From an uncultured Planctomycetales bacterium (GTDB lineage Bacteria; Planctomycetota; Planctomycetia; Pirellulales; Thermoguttaceae), in the NCBI GenBank assembly GCA_937889015.1, contig CALARR010000081.1:1-32426 (forward strand): DNA of 32,426 bases. Direction: 5' to 3'. The notes beneath the pieces are model-generated. The model saw only the letters and a program-made list of their open reading frames with translations. It searched no databases and was not told the DNA's origin. Position 1 is the stretch's first letter; every line of letters starts with the position of its first letter. A program made the position numbers and the translations under genes. Below, piece by piece: positions 1-7,901 of this stretch.

Positions 1-39
1 GAACGGTTTTTTCTTCAAGGCCAATATCTGATAGACTCC

Positions 40-360
40 TTATTGGCGTTGGATGGCATGCCGGCAATCCACGGCCAGCACATCCTCCAAAATGACGTTG
101 GTGTTGGGCGCGCAAGGATGCGCGGTCTCCGCCGTCTTCTTCCGTGCGGACGCGTGGTCCTGCACGTCGATGGCATATACGGCCTGTTCCGCGTAGACGT
201 GGCGGACCGTGATGTTGTCGGTCCCGTCGCTCACTTCGACCGCCCCGCGCAGATAGCCCTTCTTGAGTCTCACGTTCTCCACCGACACGTTGCGGATCCG
301 CTGCCCGCGGTTCCCTCCGCTGATCGACACCAGATCACGGCCGTCTTCTCCCAAGAGCTC
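40..360 (-). pseudogene. Fragment of a right-handed parallel beta-helix (pectate-lyase-like) protein
   Basis: The open stretch encodes about 104 residues with the regular beta-helix rhythm of short strands rich in V, I, N and G, for example ISGGNRGQRIRNVSVENVRL, then DNITVRHVYAEQAVYAIDV and NTNVILEDVLAVDCRHAI. In-frame stops bound it on both sides: TGA at 361-363 and TAA at 40-42. No ATG or ribosome-binding site precedes it; the best start is a TTG at 352-354. Such proteins normally have several hundred residues, a signal peptide and about ten coils, so this is only an inner piece. Past the TAA the same frame stays open to the window edge, so a nonsense change or a small frameshift is possible. 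It lies 75 bp downstream of the SixA-like gene on the same strand. A short real gene using TTG cannot be excluded. Confidence 0.5.
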
Positions 361-435
361 TCAAAAAGGCCGGCAAGGCGATTGTGGACGCCGCGTACTG
401 TCTCGATTCGCCGGGTGCAAACGGAGGCCGAGGGC

Positions 436-924
436 CTACTTGCCCAGCAGCCGGGGTGTGACCAGCCAGCGCAATTCGCCGGCGCCTTCGGCCGGGCGTT
501 CGTCGAACCGCAGCGCGGCCATGGCCGCCTTGGGGAAGTCGACGGCGGCCCGGCCGCCGCCGATCAGCAGGGCCGTCAGGCGTCCCACGTCGGGCGCGTG
601 GCCGACCCAGCAGATCTCGTCGTGAGTCCAATCCTGCTGGCCCATCCACTTCAGCAGGCCGCGCAGGTCCGAGCCGGGGGCCAGTTCTTCGCGTTCGAAG
701 ACCTTCGGCCGTGCCGGCGAGCCTTCGGCCAACAACTCGGCGGTCTGGACACAACGCACCAGGGGGCTGGTGACGATCGCCTTCGGAGCGAAGTCGCGTT
801 TTACGAACCAGGCCACGACATCGGCGAAACGGCGCCGGCCTTCAGCGGTCAACGCGCGCTGGCGGTCGTCGCCCGACGGACCGTAGTCGGCAGCCCAGGC
901 ATGACGGACAATGTAGAGCAACAT
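436..924 (-). CDS. sixA: SixA-like phosphohistidine phosphatase (histidine phosphatase superfamily)
   Basis: The 162-residue product begins MLLYIVRHAWA, the RH motif of the histidine phosphatase superfamily, with His8 as the expected phospho-acceptor. TSPLVRCVQTAELLA supplies the second conserved arginine region, and the C-terminal WVGHAPDVGRL supplies the second catalytic histidine. Length and arrangement match SixA, which removes phosphate from phosphohistidine domains; in E. coli it acts on phosphotransfer proteins. The protein has no signal peptide and should be cytoplasmic. It starts 55 bp after the stop of the ThDP-enzyme gene on the same strand, so co-transcription is likely. I see no clear ribosome-binding site before the ATG. 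The family call is firm; the protein substrate is unknown. Confidence 0.85.
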   Translation of the reverse strand: MLLYIVRHAWAADYGPSGDDRQRALTAEGRRRFADVVAWFVKRDFAPKAIVTSPLVRCVQTAELLAEGSPARPKVFEREELAPGSDLRGLLKWMGQQDWTHDEICWVGHAPDVGRLTALLIGGGRAAVDFPKAAMAALRFDERPAEGAGELRWLVTPRLLGK

Positions 925-979
925 CGATGGCTGTGGGGATAGGTCATGGGGAATGGAAAGGTCTTGTCCGAACGCAGAA

Positions 980-2659
980 TCATCCGTTGCGTGGGCTGCG
1001 CAGGGGCACCTCGATCAATTGCGGCGCGTCGCCGGCCAGCGACTTCTGCACCACGTCGCTCAGTTCGTCCGGCTGATCCACGCGCCGCGCCGCCACGCCC
1101 AGCGACTGGGCCAGGCCCACGTAGTCGATCGCCGGGGCCACCACGTCCAGGCCCACGAACCGGTCGCCCATCGCGGCCGGCAGCCCCAGCACTCGGGCGC
1201 AGTCCTTGAGGATCCGGTACTCGGTATTGTTGCCGATGACGAAGGTGACGGGAATGCGGTAATGCGCGGCGGTCCACAGACCCTGGATGCCGTACATGGC
1301 CGAGCCGTCGCCGAGGATCGCCAGCACGGGCCGATCGGGCCAGGCCAGGCGCACGCCGATGGCGCAGCCCAATCCCCATCCCAGAGCCCAGCCGCCGTGC
1401 CCGAAGTAGCCGCTGGCCGTGGGCAGCGCCCCGCTCCGCTCCAGGTATCGCTCGCACACGGTGGGCGCCTCTTCGATCACGGCCACGTTGTCGGGCAGGA
1501 CCCGGGCCAGGCTGTCCATGAAGCCCAGGGGGGTCATGGGCCGGGACGTTTGCTGGCTTTCGGCCTTGCGGCGCAGGGCCTCGCGCAGGGCGGCATGCGC
1601 TGCAGAACGCTGCCGCAACCGCTGCCGCGCTGCTTCTTGCTGGTCGGGGGACATGCAGGCGTCCAGCAGGCCGGCCAATTCGTCCAGGGCCGGTTTGGGA
1701 TGGCCGATGAGGCCGACTTCCGGCGGATAGTTCTTGCCCAGTTCCCAGGGATTATCGTCCAAGTGCACCAGGCGCCCTTTTTCGGGCACGGTGCGCGCCG
1801 GCTCGTGATAGATGTACTGTTGCGGCAGTTTCATGCCGGCCACCAGCAGCACGTCGAACTCGGCCAAGCGCTGGCGCACGTCGGGCGACCAAAGCGGAAG
1901 CGGCTCGGCCGAAAGGGGATGATGGGCCGGAAAACAGCAGCGCGCGTGCGAGGAGGTCGCCTCCTGGATCACGGGCGCGCCGAGGCGCTCGGCCACGGCC
2001 ACCAGCTCGCGCACCGCGTCCGCCTCGCAGATCCGGCCGCCGGCCAGGATGCCCGGATTGCGCGCTCCGCTCAAAAGCAATGCCGCCCGGCGCAAGGCGT
2101 CTGCGGGCGCGCGGACCAAGGGATCTGGCAAGCGCGGCGCGGCCAGATCCATCTCGGCGCAGGCCATCTGCACGTCCAGCGGCAAGGAGAGGAAGACCGG
2201 TCCGGTCGGCGGAGTGACCGCGGCCTGGATCGCCCGGCGAACGGCCGAGGGCAGATCCTCCACGCGCTGGACTTCGGCGGCCCACTTGGTCCAGGGGCGT
2301 GCCACGCGGACCATGTCGCCCCACAAGATGGGTTCTTCGAAGGCCAGCCGGCGATCCTGCTGGCCGGCCGTCACGATCAGCGGGGTGCCGGTGCGATAGG
2401 CGTTGTAGAGCATGCCCATGGCATTGCCCAGCCCGCAGGAGATGTGCAGGTTGACGACGCCCGGCATGCGCGAGGCCTGGGCATAGCCGTCGGCCATGGC
2501 CATCGCCGGCACCTCTTGCAGGGCCAGGATGTAGTCCAACCGCAGCTCGTCGACCAGGGCGTCCATCAAGGGCAGCTCGGTCGTGCCCGGATTGCCGAAA
2601 ACGTAGCGCATGCCGTGGTCGGCGAGCATGCGCACCAGAGCTTCAATACCGCTGAGCAT
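980..2659 (-). CDS. Thiamine-diphosphate enzyme, benzoylformate decarboxylase / acetolactate synthase-like
   Basis: The 559-residue product has the three-domain ThDP-enzyme layout. The N-terminal domain has the cofactor-activating Glu in ALQEVPAMAMADGYAQ and a benzoylformate-decarboxylase-like stretch, LHISCGLGNAMGMLYNAYRT, whose His matches the substrate-binding His of that enzyme. A His in YIYHEP may match its second active-site His. The C-terminal domain carries the GDG...NN ThDP/Mg motif (GDGSAMYGIQG, then IGNNTEY). The ATG at 2659 is chosen because a GGGAG box lies 13 nt upstream and the family fold starts there; the frame stays open upstream to 2854 but that part looks non-coding. The family decarboxylates or ligates 2-keto acids. 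The gene is divergent from a GntR regulator, which may control it. The exact substrate is not decidable; acetolactate-synthase-like activity is the main alternative. Confidence 0.85.
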   Translation of the reverse strand: MLSGIEALVRMLADHGMRYVFGNPGTTELPLMDALVDELRLDYILALQEVPAMAMADGYAQASRMPGVVNLHISCGLGNAMGMLYNAYRTGTPLIVTAGQQDRRLAFEEPILWGDMVRVARPWTKWAAEVQRVEDLPSAVRRAIQAAVTPPTGPVFLSLPLDVQMACAEMDLAAPRLPDPLVRAPADALRRAALLLSGARNPGILAGGRICEADAVRELVAVAERLGAPVIQEATSSHARCCFPAHHPLSAEPLPLWSPDVRQRLAEFDVLLVAGMKLPQQYIYHEPARTVPEKGRLVHLDDNPWELGKNYPPEVGLIGHPKPALDELAGLLDACMSPDQQEAARQRLRQRSAAHAALREALRRKAESQQTSRPMTPLGFMDSLARVLPDNVAVIEEAPTVCERYLERSGALPTASGYFGHGGWALGWGLGCAIGVRLAWPDRPVLAILGDGSAMYGIQGLWTAAHYRIPVTFVIGNNTEYRILKDCARVLGLPAAMGDRFVGLDVVAPAIDYVGLAQSLGVAARRVDQPDELSDVVQKSLAGDAPQLIEVPLRSPRNG

Positions 2660-3049
2660 CGTTTGTTGCCTACTCCCAGGGGGGCGAGCCGGGGGCCCCG
2701 TTGAAGCGAGGGTGTCTGCCGCGAGCCGTGACGCGCCGGTGCGATCGCCCGGCGATGGCATGGGATATCGTAGCAGCAGGCCTGACGGCATGGAAACCCC
2801 GGGGGTCGAACGGGGCAGACGGCTCGGAGGGCAGTGGCCAGCCGAGGAACTCAACAGGTGATTTGTGGGCCGGGTTCTGCGCTGCTATCCTGAATGGCAG
2901 CGGCACAGCCGGTTGCTATGGCTCCGCGGATGGCGATGGCCGCAATCGGGGGAGCGCGGAGTCACGGGGACCGGCTTGCGCACCCCGCCGGAGTCCGGCT
3001 GTCGGCGCATGCCGCGCGTAACACCGAAGCGAACTGTTGCCTCCTCACC
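2660..3049. promoter_or_regulatory. Divergent intergenic region between the ThDP-enzyme gene and the GntR regulator
   Basis: This 390-bp gap must hold promoters for both divergent genes. Rightward, TTGTGG at 2863-2868 and TATCCT at 2886-2891 are 17 bp apart, a moderate sigma70-like match. At 2744-2756 there is a 13-bp palindrome, ATCGCC-C-GGCGAT, a possible operator for the adjacent GntR protein. No convincing leftward promoter was found. Open frames crossing the gap show no domain and lack start signals. Confidence 0.35.
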
Positions 3050-3706
3050 ATGCCTGCCGCTTCCTCAATCCTTGTGACCGGCGCCTTGCGCACCAAGATC
3101 TCGCAACAGGTCTACGACTGGCTGCTGCGGCGTCTGCTGGCGCGCGAGTTGAAGCCGGGCGATCAGGTGAACCGCCGCCAGGTGGCCGAGCAATTGGGGA
3201 TCAGCGTGGCGCCCGTGCTGGAGGCCATGGTGCAACTGGAGTGGGAGGGGTTTCTGCACACGCGTCCGCGGATCGGGACGGTGGTGGCCCAGCCCGACGC
3301 TCAGAAGGTCTTGGGGCGGATGATCCTTCGCGAGGCCCTGGAGGCCCAGGCGGCCCGGTTGTGTTGCGGGGCGCCGGTGTGCCAGCATCGCGTGCGGTTG
3401 TTGGACCTGGCCGAGAGGGTGGACGCCTCCGACGCGCGCGTCGAGGCGAACTGGCGCGCGGAGATCGCCTTCCACCGTAGTCTGGTGGAATTGACCGGGT
3501 GCCAGGAGTTGGTGGACGCCTTTGACCAGGTGGCGCGGCACAGCCTGTTTCACGCGGTGAACGAGTTGCTGCCGCCGCCGTCCCAGAAGCGCGACCCGCA
3601 CGCTCACGTGGGCCTGATGCAGGTTCTCATGACGGCAGGCCCAGACCAGGCCGAGGCCGCCATGCGCAGGCATCTTGAAGCGCGTCGTGTGAGCTTGTTG
3701 ACTTGA
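3050..3706 (+). CDS. GntR-family transcriptional regulator with FCD domain
   Basis: The 218-residue product has an N-terminal winged helix (about residues 13-80) with the GntR pattern QVYDWLLRRLLARELKPGDQ, RRQVAEQLGISVAPVLEAM and a wing near GFLHTRPRIGTVV. An all-helical FCD effector domain (about 90-210) follows. Histidines in EIAFHRSLVEL, DPHAHVGLM and MRRHLEAR fit the metal or carboxylate-binding positions of FCD proteins, which usually sense small organic acids or sugar acids. The ATG at 3050 is preferred over one at 2894 because the extra 52 residues resemble no family member. The gene is divergent from the ThDP-enzyme gene and precedes the DUF6807 cluster, so it may regulate either or both. 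A terminator-like hairpin follows it, arguing against simple read-through. Confidence 0.88.
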   Translation: MPAASSILVTGALRTKISQQVYDWLLRRLLARELKPGDQVNRRQVAEQLGISVAPVLEAMVQLEWEGFLHTRPRIGTVVAQPDAQKVLGRMILREALEAQAARLCCGAPVCQHRVRLLDLAERVDASDARVEANWRAEIAFHRSLVELTGCQELVDAFDQVARHSLFHAVNELLPPPSQKRDPHAHVGLMQVLMTAGPDQAEAAMRRHLEARRVSLLT

Positions 3707-3744
3707 GGAGTGATGCGGACAGGTTCATCGAGCCGGTCCCTGGG

Positions 3745-3772
3745 CCGCCCGAGGTGGCTGTGGCGGTTTTTT
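3745..3772 (+). terminator. Candidate rho-independent terminator after the GntR gene
   Basis: CCGCC at 3745-3749 pairs with GGCGG at 3762-3766, and six T residues follow at 3767-3772. An alternative inner stem, GCCGCC with GGTGGC around a CGA loop, is also possible. It lies 39 bp past the GntR stop and before the next gene, as expected for an intrinsic terminator. The outer loop is rather long. Confidence 0.5.
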
Positions 3773-3807
3773 CGGAAAGCGTTCTTACTCTTGCTGGAGC
3801 ACCGAGC

Positions 3808-4869
3808 ATGAAGTCATTCCGAGCGCGTTGCACAGTTTGGATTCTGGTGGTGATGGTGGCATGGCTGTGTTGGGCCGCCAACAGCGTGGCCGGGGCCGAG
3901 GGCTTTTCGCTGCGGGACAAGCCGGGCGAGTACCTGGACGTGCTGCACGACGGCCGGGTCGCCGCACGCTACATGTACGCCTGCGACACCTCCACCCCCG
4001 AACGCACGGTCGAAACCAACAAGCCCTATCTGCACGTGTTCGACGCCGCGGGCCGCGCGCCGATCACCAACGGTCCGGCCGGACTGTATCCGCATCATCG
4101 CGGCATCTTCATCGGCTGGAACAAGATCGAGTGCGCGGGCCAGGTCTACAATTCCTGGGCGGTGCGCGACGGGGTCATGCTGCACAAGCAGTTCCAGCAC
4201 CGCCAGGCCGATGCGCGGCAGGCCGCGTTCACGGCCCTCGTTCACTGGAACGACGCCCAGGGCGCTCCGTATGTGGAAGAAACACGCACGATGACTTTGC
4301 GCCGCGGTCCGGGTGCAGCGCGTTTGCTCATCGACTTCACGGCCCTGCTCAAGGCGGTTTGCGGCGACATGAAACTGGGCGGCAACGCGGATCACGGCGG
4401 CGTGCAGTACCGCGCGGCGAATGAACTCGACCTGGACAAGACCGTGTACGTCTTTCCCAAGCTCAACGCCGATCCGAAGGCCGACGTGGATTATCCCTGG
4501 GTGGGCATGAGCTATACGCTGGCTGGCCAGCGCTACAGCGTGGTGCACATGAACCATGCGCAGAATCCGCAGGGCACGCTGTATTCGGCCTACCGCGACT
4601 ACGGCCGCTTCGGCGCGTTCTTCGAGGGGCAGATTGCCAAGGGGCAGACGTTGACGGTCAAGTACCGGTTGCTGGTGGCCGACGGAGAAATGCTCGACGC
4701 GGCCTTGGTCCAGGCCTCGTGGGATGAGTTTGCGGGAAAGGCGAGCGCCTCGCCCGTGCCGCCGACCACGGTCCGGCCGGCGGATGCCAAGGCGGCGAAG
4801 AAGCCGGCGGTCAAGCCCACAGAAAAGCCCGCCGCCAAGGCGGCTCCCGTTCCCAGCAAGCAGCCGTGA
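3808..4869 (+). CDS. Secreted DUF6807 / PmoA-family protein
   Basis: The 353-residue product starts with a Sec signal peptide (MKSFRARCTVWILVVMVAWL, cleavage near AGAEG). It continues with the DUF6807 family pattern: KPYLHVFDAAGRAPITNG, then GLYPHHRGIFIGWNKIE and later NADHGGVQYRAANEL, ending in a beta-rich domain. The PHHRGIFIGW stretch is the hallmark; the family is common in planctomycetes and sits among carbohydrate genes, with no settled activity. The last 40 or so residues are a Lys/Pro/Ala-rich tail, probably disordered. The ATG at 3808 follows a GGAG box at 3796-3799 and gives a proper signal peptide; the frame opens earlier at 3703 without one. The stop overlaps the next start (GTGA), so the two genes are translationally coupled. 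Confidence 0.82.
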   Translation: MKSFRARCTVWILVVMVAWLCWAANSVAGAEGFSLRDKPGEYLDVLHDGRVAARYMYACDTSTPERTVETNKPYLHVFDAAGRAPITNGPAGLYPHHRGIFIGWNKIECAGQVYNSWAVRDGVMLHKQFQHRQADARQAAFTALVHWNDAQGAPYVEETRTMTLRRGPGAARLLIDFTALLKAVCGDMKLGGNADHGGVQYRAANELDLDKTVYVFPKLNADPKADVDYPWVGMSYTLAGQRYSVVHMNHAQNPQGTLYSAYRDYGRFGAFFEGQIAKGQTLTVKYRLLVADGEMLDAALVQASWDEFAGKASASPVPPTTVRPADAKAAKKPAVKPTEKPAAKAAPVPSKQP

Positions 4870-6218
4870 TCCGCTCCACCTTCTGCGTCTTGATCTTCGC
4901 CGTCCTCCCCGCCGCGGTTCCGACCGTGGCCCAGGAGCCACGCGCGGCCGCTCCCGACCCAACCGCCCTGCGACTGGAGATGGCCCGGGCGTTCGTTGCG
5001 CAAATGGCGGCCGGGCAGTTCGACCAGGCCGTCGCGCCCTTCGATCCGACCATGGCGCGCGCCCTTCCGGCCGGCAAGCTGCAGGAACTCTGGACGGGCC
5101 TGACGAGACAATACGGCCCGTTGCAGCAGGCCACCGAAACTCGGACGGAGCGCGTCCGGCAGTACGAGGCGGTCTACGTGGTCTGCGAGTTTCAGCGCGG
5201 GAGGCTCGAAGCCAAGGTGGTCTTTACCTTGGAGAGCAAGGTTGCGGGATTGTTCTTCCTTCCCGCGGGGAAATATCGACCGGCTTCCTATGTCGAGCCC
5301 TCGAAGTTCGACGAATCGGAGATCCAAGTCGGCGGCGGCGTCTGGAATCTGCCCGGCACGCTCTCGCTGCCCAAGGGCGAAGGCCCTTTTCCGGCCGTGA
5401 TTCTGGTGCATGGTTCCGGCCCCCAGGACCGGGATGAGAGCATCGGCCCCAACAAACCCTTCCGGGACCTGGCGCAGGGCCTGGCTTCATGCGGAGTCGC
5501 CGTCCTGCGATATGAGAAGCGCACCAAGCACCATCCGCTCAAGATGGCCTTGTCGGTCGGCTCCATCACCGTGAAGGAGGAGACCGTCGACGACGTGGTC
5601 GCCGCCTTCGACGCGCTGACGTCCCATGAGAAGATCGATCCGAAGCGGATCTTCGTGTTGGGCCATAGCCTCGGTGGGATGCTCCTGCCCAGGATCGGGA
5701 AGGCCCGGGAAGGCATCGCCGGTTTCATCAGCCTTGCCGGCTCGACACGGCCCATGGAAGATCTGGTGCTGGACCAGACCCGCTACCTGCTTGCGTTGCA
5801 GGGGGAGCCTGGCGAGGAAGCGCAGAAGAAGCTCGACGAACTTGGACGCCAGGTGGCCATGGTGAAGTCGGCCGAGCTGGCCCAGGACACACCTTGGCAC
5901 GAGTTGCCGTTGGGGCTGCCGGCGCGATACTGGCTGGACCTGCGCGGCTATGAGCCCGCCGAGGCGGCCACGGAATTGCGGTGCCCCATGCTCTTCTTGC
6001 AGGGCGAACGGGACTATCAGGTGACGATGGCGGATTTCGCCGGCTGGAAGAAATCGCTCGGATCGCGCCCCGACGTGACGTTCATTGCGTATCCCAAGCT
6101 CAACCACCTTTTTGTCGAAGGCGAAGGGCAGAGCACGCCGGCGGAGTATTCGATCCCGGGCAATGTGGCGAAAGTCGTCGTGGATGATATTGCGAAGTGG
6201 ATCGCAGGAGCCAGGTGA
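4866..6218 (+). CDS. Secreted alpha/beta hydrolase with N-terminal DUF3887-like domain
   Basis: The 450-residue product starts at a GTG that overlaps the previous stop. A signal peptide (about residues 1-22) precedes a DUF3887-like domain (about 30-125) with the pattern FVAQMAAGQFDQAVAPFDPTM. The alpha/beta hydrolase domain follows: oxyanion region VHGSGPQDRDES, nucleophile elbow GHSLGG with Ser268, acid Asp383 in QGERDYQV, and His414 in KLNHLFVEG. The triad is complete, so an active esterase or peptidase-like hydrolase is likely, acting outside the cytoplasm. Coupling to the DUF6807 gene and the PHP gene 82 bp downstream suggests one operon. The substrate cannot be read from the sequence. 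Confidence 0.87.
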   Translation: MIRSTFCVLIFAVLPAAVPTVAQEPRAAAPDPTALRLEMARAFVAQMAAGQFDQAVAPFDPTMARALPAGKLQELWTGLTRQYGPLQQATETRTERVRQYEAVYVVCEFQRGRLEAKVVFTLESKVAGLFFLPAGKYRPASYVEPSKFDESEIQVGGGVWNLPGTLSLPKGEGPFPAVILVHGSGPQDRDESIGPNKPFRDLAQGLASCGVAVLRYEKRTKHHPLKMALSVGSITVKEETVDDVVAAFDALTSHEKIDPKRIFVLGHSLGGMLLPRIGKAREGIAGFISLAGSTRPMEDLVLDQTRYLLALQGEPGEEAQKKLDELGRQVAMVKSAELAQDTPWHELPLGLPARYWLDLRGYEPAEAATELRCPMLFLQGERDYQVTMADFAGWKKSLGSRPDVTFIAYPKLNHLFVEGEGQSTPAEYSIPGNVAKVVVDDIAKWIAGAR

Positions 6219-6300
6219 GTCACCGCCACGCGCGGCCTTTGGCCGGGGAAGGCGGAAAGAGGCTTTGCTACTCACAACCCAGAGAAAGGTCGCGAGGATC

Positions 6301-7308
6301 ATGGACCGAAGAACGTTCATCAAGATTTCTGGCGCAGTGGCGGCTCAGGCGGCGGTCGTTTCCGCCCGAGCAGGCGCCGCGCAAACGCAGGCAACTTCCC
6401 CGGCACCGGCCCTGGTCAATCCGTTCCAGCAGGAGGGACAGTGGTTCAAGGCGGCCCTCCACGTCCACACGACCGCTTCGGACGGGGACGTCGACCTGGC
6501 CACGCGCCTGGGGCAATATCGCGCGGCGCGCTACCAGGTCGTCGCGGTGACCGACCACTGGAAGACGCATGACCTGAGCGGCTGTTCCGACGCCGGCTTC
6601 CTAGCCATCAGTGGAATGGAAATACATCCCAAGACAGGCACTGGGGCGCCGGATCATCATTTCGTCTGCCTTGATCTCCCGCATCCCTTCGAGGTGCCCA
6701 AGAGTTTGTCAGCCCAGGCCGCCCTCGACAAGGTGATTGCGGCCGGCGGCAAGGTGATCTATGCCCACCCCTACTGGACGGCCCATTCCTACGAGGAAAT
6801 GACCGAGGTCAGCGGCTATATCGGCATGGAAGTCTTCAACGCCACCTGCCATTTGCGGTGGAACAAGGGGCATAGCTCGGTGCACTGGGATCAGCTGCTG
6901 AACAAGGGCAAGCTGCTGCCGGCCGTGGCCACCGACGATGTCCACAAGTCGCACGAGATCAATCACGGCTGGACCATGATCAAGGCCCCGTCGCTCGACA
7001 AAGGCCAGATCATCAGCGCCATCGCCAGCGGCTGCTACTATGCATCCAGTGGCCCGGTGATCGAGGACTGCCGCATCGAAGAGGGCGCGGTCCGCGTTGC
7101 CACCAGCCCGGTCAAGCAGATCAATTTCTTCTTCGACGGCACGTCCGGCGGGTACGTGGTCCAGGCCGAGGCGGATGGCGTCCTGACCAGCGCCGCATGG
7201 GCCTTCAGCACTGAGAAGCGCCGCCGCCGGTGGGTCCGGGTCGAGGTGGTGGATCAGGCGGGCAACCACGCCTGGACCAATCCGTTGGTCCTTCCGCCCA
7301 AGGGCTGA
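6301..7308 (+). CDS. Tat-exported PHP-domain metallohydrolase (CehA/McbA-like)
   Basis: The 335-residue product opens with a twin-arginine signal (MDRRTFIK, then a hydrophobic run to about residue 28). The PHP metal-binding pattern follows in order: LHVHTTASDGD (His54, His56, Asp61), AVTDHW, GMEIHP, HHF, IYAHPYW and ATDDVH. These match phosphoesterase/amidohydrolase-type PHP proteins binding two or three metal ions, here folded before export. The ATG at 6301 is chosen because the Tat signal begins there; an open frame from 6085 only shadows the hydrolase gene. GAGG lies close upstream (6294-6297). It closes the DUF6807-hydrolase cluster. CehA-like carbamate or ester cleavage is a family-level guess. 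Confidence 0.85.
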   Translation: MDRRTFIKISGAVAAQAAVVSARAGAAQTQATSPAPALVNPFQQEGQWFKAALHVHTTASDGDVDLATRLGQYRAARYQVVAVTDHWKTHDLSGCSDAGFLAISGMEIHPKTGTGAPDHHFVCLDLPHPFEVPKSLSAQAALDKVIAAGGKVIYAHPYWTAHSYEEMTEVSGYIGMEVFNATCHLRWNKGHSSVHWDQLLNKGKLLPAVATDDVHKSHEINHGWTMIKAPSLDKGQIISAIASGCYYASSGPVIEDCRIEEGAVRVATSPVKQINFFFDGTSGGYVVQAEADGVLTSAAWAFSTEKRRRRWVRVEVVDQAGNHAWTNPLVLPPKG

Positions 7309-7460
7309 GCGATCCGGCTGCACGTGACGGGCGGCTTGCCAAGTGCCGGTTGCCGGAGGACCCTCTGGGGCGATCCGGGGCTCTGGTGCAGTGTCTCGCA
7401 ATTGAGGGTAGTTAAGCGGCAGCGCGCGGCGGTCGCCGCGATGAGCAAGGCGATCGATGT

Positions 7461-7654
7461 TGGGCCAAAGGCCCAGCCGTTCGCCCAGCCCAGGTCAACG
7501 ACCTGGGGAACAGGTACTCCACTGCAGCGCGACGGGCTGAAAGCCCAACCGTTCCTTGAAGGAACGGCTGGCCCGTTGGGCCGTTCAACCCAGCGTATGC
7601 GACGTTTTTCCAGGCCGTTGGCCTGGGCTGGAATAACTGTTGGCCCGTTGGGCC
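7461..7654. repeat. Cluster of seven short perfect hairpins (REP-like palindromic element)
   Basis: Seven inverted repeats with tiny loops follow one another: TGGGCC-AAA-GGCCCA (7461-7475), CCAGGTC-AAC-GACCTGG (7490-7506), GGGCT-GAA-AGCCC (7534-7546), CCGTTCC-TTGAA-GGAACGG (7549-7567), GGCCC-GTT-GGGCC (7570-7582), CCAGGCC-GTT-GGCCTGG (7610-7626) and again GGCCC-GTT-GGGCC (7642-7654). Arms are 5-7 bp, always perfect, and six of the seven loops are 3 nt. The whole resembles the dispersed palindromic (REP-like) elements that decorate intergenic DNA in many bacteria. No transposase is present nearby. Confidence 0.75.
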
Positions 7655-7837
7655 GTAGTATGTGTCGCCCGACGCTGTGATTTGCCGAACCCCCGATCAT
7701 GTCCCATCTGCGTGAGACACTACCCTAGGGGCTTCGGCCGCCAGAAGATTGGTCTTTTCGGCCGTGGCAAACCTGGATACTATCCGCCCCAATCTCGGGC
7801 AGATGTCCGGGCACAGACTGGCCAAGTCCGCTCGCCA

Positions 7838-7867
7838 GGGGGGGTGGGGGGCTTGGGCGGTCTTGGG
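7838..7867 (+). promoter_or_regulatory. Putative G-quadruplex-forming tract upstream of the small secreted-protein gene
   Basis: Runs of 7 G (7838-7844), 6 G (7846-7851), 3 G (7855-7857) and 3 G (7865-7867) are separated by 1, 3 and 7 nt. This satisfies the usual G3+N1-7 quadruplex rule on the coding strand, ending about 34 nt before the ATG at 7902. A regulatory role is inference. Confidence 0.4.
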
Positions 7868-7901
7868 ATCTTTCTTGGCCTAGCGTTTTACGGGTGGTGT
7901 C

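Larger units (their letters stand above)
7309..7901. other. 593-bp intergenic region with hairpin cluster and G-rich tract
   Basis: I find no protein-like reading frame here. The middle part (7461-7654) holds a cluster of small hairpins and the end (7838-7867) a G-quadruplex-type run, each listed separately. The remainder (7309-7460 and 7655-7837) shows nothing I can name. No consensus promoter for the gene at 7902 was found; the best try, TCTTTT (7753-7758) to GATACT (7776-7781) at 17 bp, is weak. Confidence 0.5.

Noticed and set aside
953..2704. Long plus-strand reading frame (583 codons) opposite the ThDP-enzyme gene
   Set aside because: It is antisense to a gene with complete ThDP motifs, is His/Gln/Gly-rich without domains, and results from the high GC bias.
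7461..7654. Hairpin cluster as a CRISPR array
   Set aside because: The palindromes differ in sequence and spacing, there are no uniform spacers, and no cas genes are present.
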